Below the pieces are notes generated by a model. That model was not told where the DNA came from. It did no database searches and saw nothing but the letters and a program-made list of their open reading frames with translations. From positions 1-19,135 of the forward strand of contig CAZLGG010000074.1 in assembly GCA_964559135.1 (NCBI GenBank): a stretch of DNA of 19,135 nucleotides, given 5' to 3'. The stretch's first letter is position 1. Every line of letters starts with the position of its first letter. The DNA comes from DRQF01 sp964559135 (GTDB taxonomy: Bacteria > Planctomycetota > GCA-002687715 > DRQF01). Positions 14,958 through 19,135 of this stretch are shown piece after piece. The position numbers were made by a program, and so were the translations under genes.

Positions 14958-16546
14958 GGGCGATTCTCCACGCTATTGAGTTTCCAATCGTAGGGGAGCC
15001 ACTCGATCGTGAGCTTCGTCTTCTTTTCCAAGAGATCCTTCACCGCGGGACTCTGCCGCGCCACGAATGCGATAACGCTCCCCGCGGCCTGTCTGAAATC
15101 ACTCTCATACCAGTCATAGAGCTTGGTGAGAGAAAGGACATGCCCTTTCAGACGATACCAGCGAGGGTGGGTGTGTACGTACCGAGACTGATCCTGGAGC
15201 TGTTTCTCGAGGCGTTTTCCCACGTAGGCCTCGGAGCGCAGAGGCGGGCAACCCACGGCCGCGCAGACGAGAGCAAAGTGGACGCGAGGCTCGGCGAAAT
15301 GGGGACGAATCTGTTCGTGTTCCATCTGGTTGAGGCTGAGCGTCTTGCCGAGCAGATGCCAGCGCTTGGCGTTCCAGCGATCCGCGTCGGGGATGTCGCG
15401 AATGGACTTGATCCCCGGGTGCTCGAGGATCAGTTTCAGAGTGAACGCGTTGTAGGCGTTGATGAGGAACGCCAGTTTCTCATCCCGTCCAAGTTTCTCG
15501 AACGGCGCCTGGGCGAGGGACGCCAGATAGGCATGCAAACGCTTCTTCTCGAGCCCAAGTCCCTCGTAGTCGACCCAACCACCCGGCTTCACGTACTTGT
15601 GGAGAAGGTCGTCGAAGACGCCATGGTCGAACGTGGCGTCCCCGGGCGAGGATGCGTAGGTCTCTTCCAGTACGACCGATGGAGGACCGAAGAGGTACTT
15701 CAACGTTTCGCGATGCGTCGTGGCCCAAGCCGCCCCCGCCGAGAAGATGAGCGCCGCCGCCATGAGAAGGACGGTCGCGAGTCGGCGCGATCCCGCAGGA
15801 GCCGTCGCGGGGCCGTCATCGACGAGGGCGCCCTGCTTCTCCAAGGCCGCCTTCGCCAGCTTTCCTACGTACCGGATGACCGCGACGGTGGCGGCCAGGC
15901 CCAAGACGAGGAGGATCGTCTTCCATCGCGAGGCTCCCGCCTCTGCACTCGAATCTCTCGTCACGGTCGAGGCTCCCAAGTGTCCCAGGTACACGTACAG
16001 AAACGTCCCCGGCAACATGAAGACCCAACTGGCCAACGTCGCGGGCCAGAAACGCACGGGGGTCAGCCCGAACAGGTAGTTGCCAGCGGAGAACGGGACG
16101 GCCGGGGACAGCCGAAGCATCGCGACGACCTTCCAGCCCCCTTCCCCTATGGCGGCATCGATGGCGCGAAACCGGGGATACTTTCGGGCCAGAGCCGCGA
16201 TGCGATCGCGGGCCAGGTGGCGAGCGATGAGGAAGGCCAACGCCGCAGCCGTCGTCGAGGCCAAGGAAACGACGAGGATGCCCTTCCAGAAACCGAAGAC
16301 CGGCGCGGCCGCCAGGGTCAAGGCCGCCCCGGGGATGAAAGCAAGAGCCGCCGCCACGTAGATCATCCCGAAGATGAGGTATCCGGCACCCCCCAGCCCG
16401 GAGACCCAGGCTTGGAGCTTCGCCACGAGGGACGATAGGTCCAGGCCTTTCACGAGAATGATGCTGGACGCCAGGATGACGAGAAAGGAGAGAATCCTGA
16501 CCCAGTTCCACAGGCGGTCGGCTCTTGGGTTGTTGGTGTTTGTCAT
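14954..16546 (-). CDS. TVP38/TMEM64 (SNARE-associated) membrane protein fused to DUF547 domain
   Basis: A 530-residue fusion. Residues 1-235 are a TVP38/TMEM64 (VTT, DedA-like) membrane domain with several spans and the conserved AMLRLSPAVPFSAGNYLFGLT stretch beginning at residue 142, where Arg145 and the two prolines stand out. After a linker, another hydrophobic segment (257-276, LATVLLMAAALIFSAGAAWA) leads into a DUF547 domain (about 300-530). DUF547 is marked by FLINAYNAFTLKLIL (360-374), HFALVCAAVGCPPLRSEAY (423-441) and WLPYDWKLN (516-524). DUF547 is probably periplasmic and has Cys428/Cys433. Function of both domains is poorly known; VTT proteins are proposed lipid scramblases or transporters. 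ATG 16546 is chosen because it starts just before the first span; a GTG at 16627 is an alternative. Neither has a clear ribosome binding site. First gene of the operon. Confidence 0.87.
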   Translation of the reverse strand: MTNTNNPRADRLWNWVRILSFLVILASSIILVKGLDLSSLVAKLQAWVSGLGGAGYLIFGMIYVAAALAFIPGAALTLAAAPVFGFWKGILVVSLASTTAAALAFLIARHLARDRIAALARKYPRFRAIDAAIGEGGWKVVAMLRLSPAVPFSAGNYLFGLTPVRFWPATLASWVFMLPGTFLYVYLGHLGASTVTRDSSAEAGASRWKTILLVLGLAATVAVIRYVGKLAKAALEKQGALVDDGPATAPAGSRRLATVLLMAAALIFSAGAAWATTHRETLKYLFGPPSVVLEETYASSPGDATFDHGVFDDLLHKYVKPGGWVDYEGLGLEKKRLHAYLASLAQAPFEKLGRDEKLAFLINAYNAFTLKLILEHPGIKSIRDIPDADRWNAKRWHLLGKTLSLNQMEHEQIRPHFAEPRVHFALVCAAVGCPPLRSEAYVGKRLEKQLQDQSRYVHTHPRWYRLKGHVLSLTKLYDWYESDFRQAAGSVIAFVARQSPAVKDLLEKKTKLTIEWLPYDWKLNSVENRP

Positions 16547-16687
16547 TGCGCTGTATGAAACGGGAGCGTGGCAGGAATTATTCCTTACCCTTGGAGAAAG
16601 TCGGATGGGTCCGGGAATACTGCCCACGAGCCGCGCGTTATAGTGGCGTCCCCAAGGAGGGTGCGCCTTGTCCGAGGAGAATCACGG
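16547..16687. promoter_or_regulatory. Divergent promoter region of the arsenosugar-type locus
   Basis: These 141 bases separate the divergent TVP38-DUF547 operon and the TIGR04282-ArsM gene and must hold promoters for both. A perfect AT-rich palindrome, AGGAATTATTCCT, lies at 16573-16585. On the minus strand it contains AATAAT, a five-of-six match to a -10 box, about 30 bases before the ATG. On the plus strand TATAGT (16639-16644) is a -10-like element 44 bases upstream of the TTG start. No good -35 hexamer was found for either. An operator overlapping a -10 box would suit metalloregulation, but no regulator gene is in the window. Confidence 0.45.
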
Positions 16688-16690
16688 TTG
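16674..16690 (+). promoter_or_regulatory. Ribosome binding site fixing a TTG start for the TIGR04282-ArsM gene
   Basis: GAGGAGA (16674-16680) stands seven bases before TTG at 16688. The family's first beta-strand (CTLCVMAKPPRP) begins only nine residues after this TTG. The first in-frame ATG after it (VMAK) would delete the strand, and the earlier ATG at 16568 lies in the intergenic region. A second purine run, AAGGAGG (16654-16660), has no correctly spaced in-frame start. Confidence 0.6.
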
Positions 16691-18580
16691 ACCTCAGAGC
16701 CCGAGAACGCATGCACGCTCTGCGTCATGGCGAAGCCGCCCCGGCCCCATCGGACGAAAACGCGACTGATCCCCGCTCTCGGAGCGTGGGGGGCGGCCGC
16801 CCTCTCGAAAGCCATGCTCCTGGACGTTCTCGACCAAATGGCCCGCGCGCCGGTCGCAACGCGCATGATCGCATGGGCCGCCGAAGAGCCACCTCATGAT
16901 ATACCGCTACCGACTGGGTTCACGGCCGTCCTTCAGGGGTCGGGAGATCTGGGCCGGCGAATGCAGGCGCTGTATGACTCCATTGGACCGCCTCTCGTCT
17001 TCGTGGGTTCCGACGCCCCCACTCTCACGGCGGAACACGTCGCGACCGCCCTCGAACTCCTCGAGGACGACGTGGACGCCGTGTTTCAACCCGCCGAAGA
17101 CGGTGGTTACACCCTTGCGGCCTTTCGCACGGATCCCCAACCCCTCCTCGAGGGCATCCCTTGGGGAGACTCCGAGGTGCTCGCCGCGACCCTTCGTGCG
17201 GCACGGGAAGCCTCCCTCAATGTCCGACTCATGGAGAGCGGGCGGGACCTCGACCGCCCCGAAGACATCGCGGCGTTTCGCCGCCACATCGACCTGTTGC
17301 CCCCGAACCGATTTCCATCTCGCACAGCACGTCAACTGACCCGAATCGCCAGGAGAAACCACGTCATGAGTATCGACCAGAGCTCTGCTCGTTTCCTCGA
17401 GGAGACATTCGAACGCCTCGATCCGGATCGTATCCGCCGGCTCAACGCCCTCGCGGACGCGTTGCCGCGCTTGCTCGAGAAGGAGGACAAAGAACAGCAG
17501 CGCTACGGTGCCGCCGCGACGACCGTCGTCGACGAGCTCTGCTGCGCCGTGTCCTACGACGCCCATGCCCTGGATCACATTCCGCAGCGCATCCTCGACA
17601 TCGACTACGGTTGCGGTGATCCCACGGTCTACGCGGAAAAGGGGATGACCGTCCTCGACTTGGGCTCCGGATCCGGCAAGCACGCCTTCATGATCGCGCG
17701 CAAGGTCGGTCCCGACGGAAAAGTGATCGGGATCGACAAGACCGCGCAGATGCTGGAACTCTCCCGGGGGGCCGTGAGCGAGGTCGCAGCGGCCCTGGGA
17801 TACGACAAGCCCAACGTCGTCTTCCATCGAGGACACATCGAGGACTTGCGCGTGAACCTCGACGCCCTCGAGGACTACATCGCCCAACATGCGGTTTCAT
17901 CCTACGACGAATTGGACGCGCTCGATCGACACCTCGGCCAACATCCCATGGTGGCCGACGAGTCGGTGGATCTCGTCGTCTCCAACTGCGTCCTCAACCT
18001 CGTGCGTGACGATGCCAAGAACCAACTGATCCGGGAGATCTTCCGAGTCCTGAAGCGACACGGCAGCGTGGCCATCAGCGACATCGTCTCCGACCGCGAG
18101 GTCCCCGAAGCCCTGAAGAAGGACCTCGACCTGTGGACCGGTTGCCTCTCGGGGTCGTGGCGCAGGGATCGTTTCCTGGAGGCTTTCGCCGAAGCCGGCT
18201 TCCACGGCATCCGCGAGGAATCCTCTCGCCTTTGGAAAACCGTGGAGGGCATCAACTTCTTCTCCGTCACGATCCGGGCGTGGAAGGGAAAGCAGGGCCC
18301 GTGCTATGAAACGGGGCGCGCCGCCATGTATCGCGGCCCCTTCAGCCGGATCACCGACGACGACGGACATACCTACCATCGTGGACGCTTCCATCCGGTC
18401 TGCGAGAAGACGGCGGAGCTTCTCTCCCGCCCTCCGTACGCCGGCCATTTCGTGGTGACCGAGGCGCAGGCCTCTCCCGACGAGAAGATCCCCTTCGACT
18501 GCTCCGGCGGCTCGGTCGTCGCAGGCGTGGATCGCCTCCATTACGGGGAGACGGAGTGCACGCCCGGAAGCTGTTGCTGA
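16688..18580 (+). CDS. arsM: TIGR04282 (DUF2064) glycosyltransferase fused in frame to ArsM arsenite methyltransferase
   Basis: One open frame of 630 residues carries two enzymes. Residues 1-205 are a TIGR04282/DUF2064 GT-A glycosyltransferase: MAKPPRPHRTKTRLIPALG (14-32), VFVGSDAPTL (104-113), VFQPAEDGGYTLAAF (132-146) and IPWGDSEVL (157-165). A 20-residue basic linker follows. Residues 227-630 match an ArsM-type As(III) S-adenosylmethionine methyltransferase of 404 residues. It has the SAM motif LDLGSGSGKHAF, and Cys83, Cys208 (SNCVLNL) and Cys260 (WTGCLSG), numbered from its own Met, fit the arsenic-binding cysteines of the family. A Cys-rich C-terminal extension ends ECTPGSCC. ArsM methylates arsenite to mono- and dimethyl forms, the first step toward arsenosugars. 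An internal AGGAG plus ATG at 17366 could also yield ArsM alone. Whether this is a true fusion or two genes joined by a sequencing error is open. Confidence 0.85.
   Translation: MTSEPENACTLCVMAKPPRPHRTKTRLIPALGAWGAAALSKAMLLDVLDQMARAPVATRMIAWAAEEPPHDIPLPTGFTAVLQGSGDLGRRMQALYDSIGPPLVFVGSDAPTLTAEHVATALELLEDDVDAVFQPAEDGGYTLAAFRTDPQPLLEGIPWGDSEVLAATLRAAREASLNVRLMESGRDLDRPEDIAAFRRHIDLLPPNRFPSRTARQLTRIARRNHVMSIDQSSARFLEETFERLDPDRIRRLNALADALPRLLEKEDKEQQRYGAAATTVVDELCCAVSYDAHALDHIPQRILDIDYGCGDPTVYAEKGMTVLDLGSGSGKHAFMIARKVGPDGKVIGIDKTAQMLELSRGAVSEVAAALGYDKPNVVFHRGHIEDLRVNLDALEDYIAQHAVSSYDELDALDRHLGQHPMVADESVDLVVSNCVLNLVRDDAKNQLIREIFRVLKRHGSVAISDIVSDREVPEALKKDLDLWTGCLSGSWRRDRFLEAFAEAGFHGIREESSRLWKTVEGINFFSVTIRAWKGKQGPCYETGRAAMYRGPFSRITDDDGHTYHRGRFHPVCEKTAELLSRPPYAGHFVVTEAQASPDEKIPFDCSGGSVVAGVDRLHYGETECTPGSCC
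17351..17368 (+). promoter_or_regulatory. Internal ribosome binding site and ATG at the ArsM domain
   Basis: AGGAG (17351-17355) lies ten bases before the in-frame ATG at 17366, exactly at the start of the methyltransferase domain (MSIDQSSARF). This suggests that ArsM was, or still is, translated independently of the upstream glycosyltransferase domain. A TGA in another frame occurs at 17338-17340, where a one-base shift would end the glycosyltransferase. Confidence 0.5.
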
Positions 18581-18594
18581 ATCGACGCCCCCCA

Positions 18595-18616
18595 CTTCCC
18601 GGTCGGAATCCGGAAG
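18595..18616 (+). terminator. Weak hairpin after the ArsM gene
   Basis: CTTCCCGG and CCGGAAG pair with one bulged C around a seven-base loop, 14 bases after the ArsM stop. No T-run follows, so it is at best a weak or Rho-assisted terminator. Confidence 0.25.
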
Positions 18617-18688
18617 GGGACGCGACGTGATGGCGAGCCCTGGTAGGATCGGGCGCCCAGGCAAGAGGTCCCCAACCCGGAGTTCACC

Positions 18689-18943
18689 ATGAAGCACATC
18701 GCAACCTTTTTCCTTGGACTCCTGACCTTGGGGGCGCCGAGAATCTCGCGGGAGGAGCCCGACCCGGCGACCATGATCCGATCGAAACACGTGGCGGAAC
18801 GGCTCCACGCGGTGTCGCGGAACGTCTCGAAGGGGCACCCCAAGGCCGCCGAACTTCCCACGCGAGGTTGCAAGGATCGCGATGGGGCACGGCCTTGTCC
18901 TCGACAGCGGCAACCACTTCGTCCTGCAGGGCATGGCCAATGA
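18689..18943 (+). CDS. Possible short exported protein, or truncated/frameshifted gene
   Basis: An 84-residue frame with a signal-peptide-like start (MKHIATFFLGLLTLGAP) and a GGAG ribosome binding site six bases before the ATG. Residues 18-60 are hydrophilic (EEPDPATMIRSKHVAERLHAV...). The last 25 residues (RDGARPCPRQRQPLRPAG...) look like non-coding translation. A more protein-like frame opens around 18863-18882 (MGHGLVLDSGNHFVLQGMAN) in another register and runs to 19124, so a frameshift or a broken gene is possible. I recognise no family. The rest of the tail (18944-19135) holds nothing else I can support. Confidence 0.35.
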   Translation: MKHIATFFLGLLTLGAPRISREEPDPATMIRSKHVAERLHAVSRNVSKGHPKAAELPTRGCKDRDGARPCPRQRQPLRPAGHGQ

Positions 18944-19135
18944 GCGCCTGAAGACCGCCGACGCGGCTCAAGGCGTGGTGAGGGCTCCGCGGCAGCTCGA
19001 CCCTGCGCCGGCGGTGCAGCCGAAGCAATGGGAAGCGGTAGCGATCGCCGTTCGATCGAGATCTCGGAAACTCCCGATGTCCTCTATGGTGGCGGCCGCC
19101 ACGAGCGGGACTTCCAGCATCTGATTGAAGTCGCA

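Noticed and set aside
14945..16438. Long plus-strand open frame of 497 codons opposite the TVP38-DUF547 gene
   Set aside because: Its translation is rich in Arg, Glu and Gly without domain structure, and the opposite strand encodes two recognisable domains over the same bases. It is a GC-driven shadow.
17897..18940. Minus-strand open frame of 347 codons opposite ArsM
   Set aside because: No domain-like pattern, and the plus strand carries a methyltransferase with conserved SAM and Cys motifs across the region.
1..19135. CRISPR arrays, tRNA/rRNA genes, transposases and prophage genes
   Set aside because: No regularly spaced repeats, no tRNA-like cloverleaf, no rRNA sequence and no transposase or phage motifs were seen on either strand.

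Overview
The window is high-GC bacterial DNA, and gene content points to a planctomycete-like lineage (Planctomycetota, perhaps a deep-branching group). The clues are a Ser/Thr kinase with a GRGGMGVVYRA glycine loop, large secreted FG-GAP propeller proteins, an ASPIC/UnbV lipoprotein, an exported subtilase of the 'NDPLFP..WHL.NTGQ' type, and frequent GTG/TTG starts. This placement is inference from style, not from a marker gene. No rRNA, tRNA, CRISPR array or complete mobile element was seen.

Layout. Everything up to about 16.55 kb is on the minus strand. Bases 1-370 hold the N-terminal part of a Ser/Thr kinase that runs off the left edge. Then come a small two-helix membrane protein (522-803) and a 999-residue secreted protein with 14 FG-GAP repeats (1056-4055). 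A second group reads from about 10.26 kb down to 4.35 kb: a small charged hypothetical protein, a secreted subtilisin-like protease, a seven-repeat FG-GAP/ASPIC lipoprotein, a secreted TPR protein and a VanY/M15-type D,D-carboxypeptidase. The last four are joined by overlapping stop/start codons (TGATG, GTGA, TTGA), so they are very probably one operon for cell-surface functions.

The most interesting part is 10.58-18.58 kb. A tightly overlapping minus-strand operon encodes, in order of transcription, a TVP38/TMEM64-DUF547 fusion, a mercuric-reductase-like flavoprotein, a polyprenol-phosphate-type GT2 glycosyltransferase, a TIGR04283-family glycosyltransferase and a GT87-like multi-membrane-span glycosyltransferase. 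Divergent from it, across a 141-bp gap, a single plus-strand open frame joins a TIGR04282 (DUF2064) glycosyltransferase to an ArsM-type arsenite S-adenosylmethionine methyltransferase. TIGR04282 and TIGR04283 are the two glycosyltransferase families named for association with the radical SAM protein ArsS and arsenosugar biosynthesis. I therefore read this as an arsenosugar-type (organoarsenical) biosynthesis locus with added membrane and lipid-carrier glycosylation genes. ArsS itself is not in the window.

After ArsM (18.58-19.135 kb) there is one possible short exported protein with a good ribosome binding site, and otherwise sequence I cannot assign.
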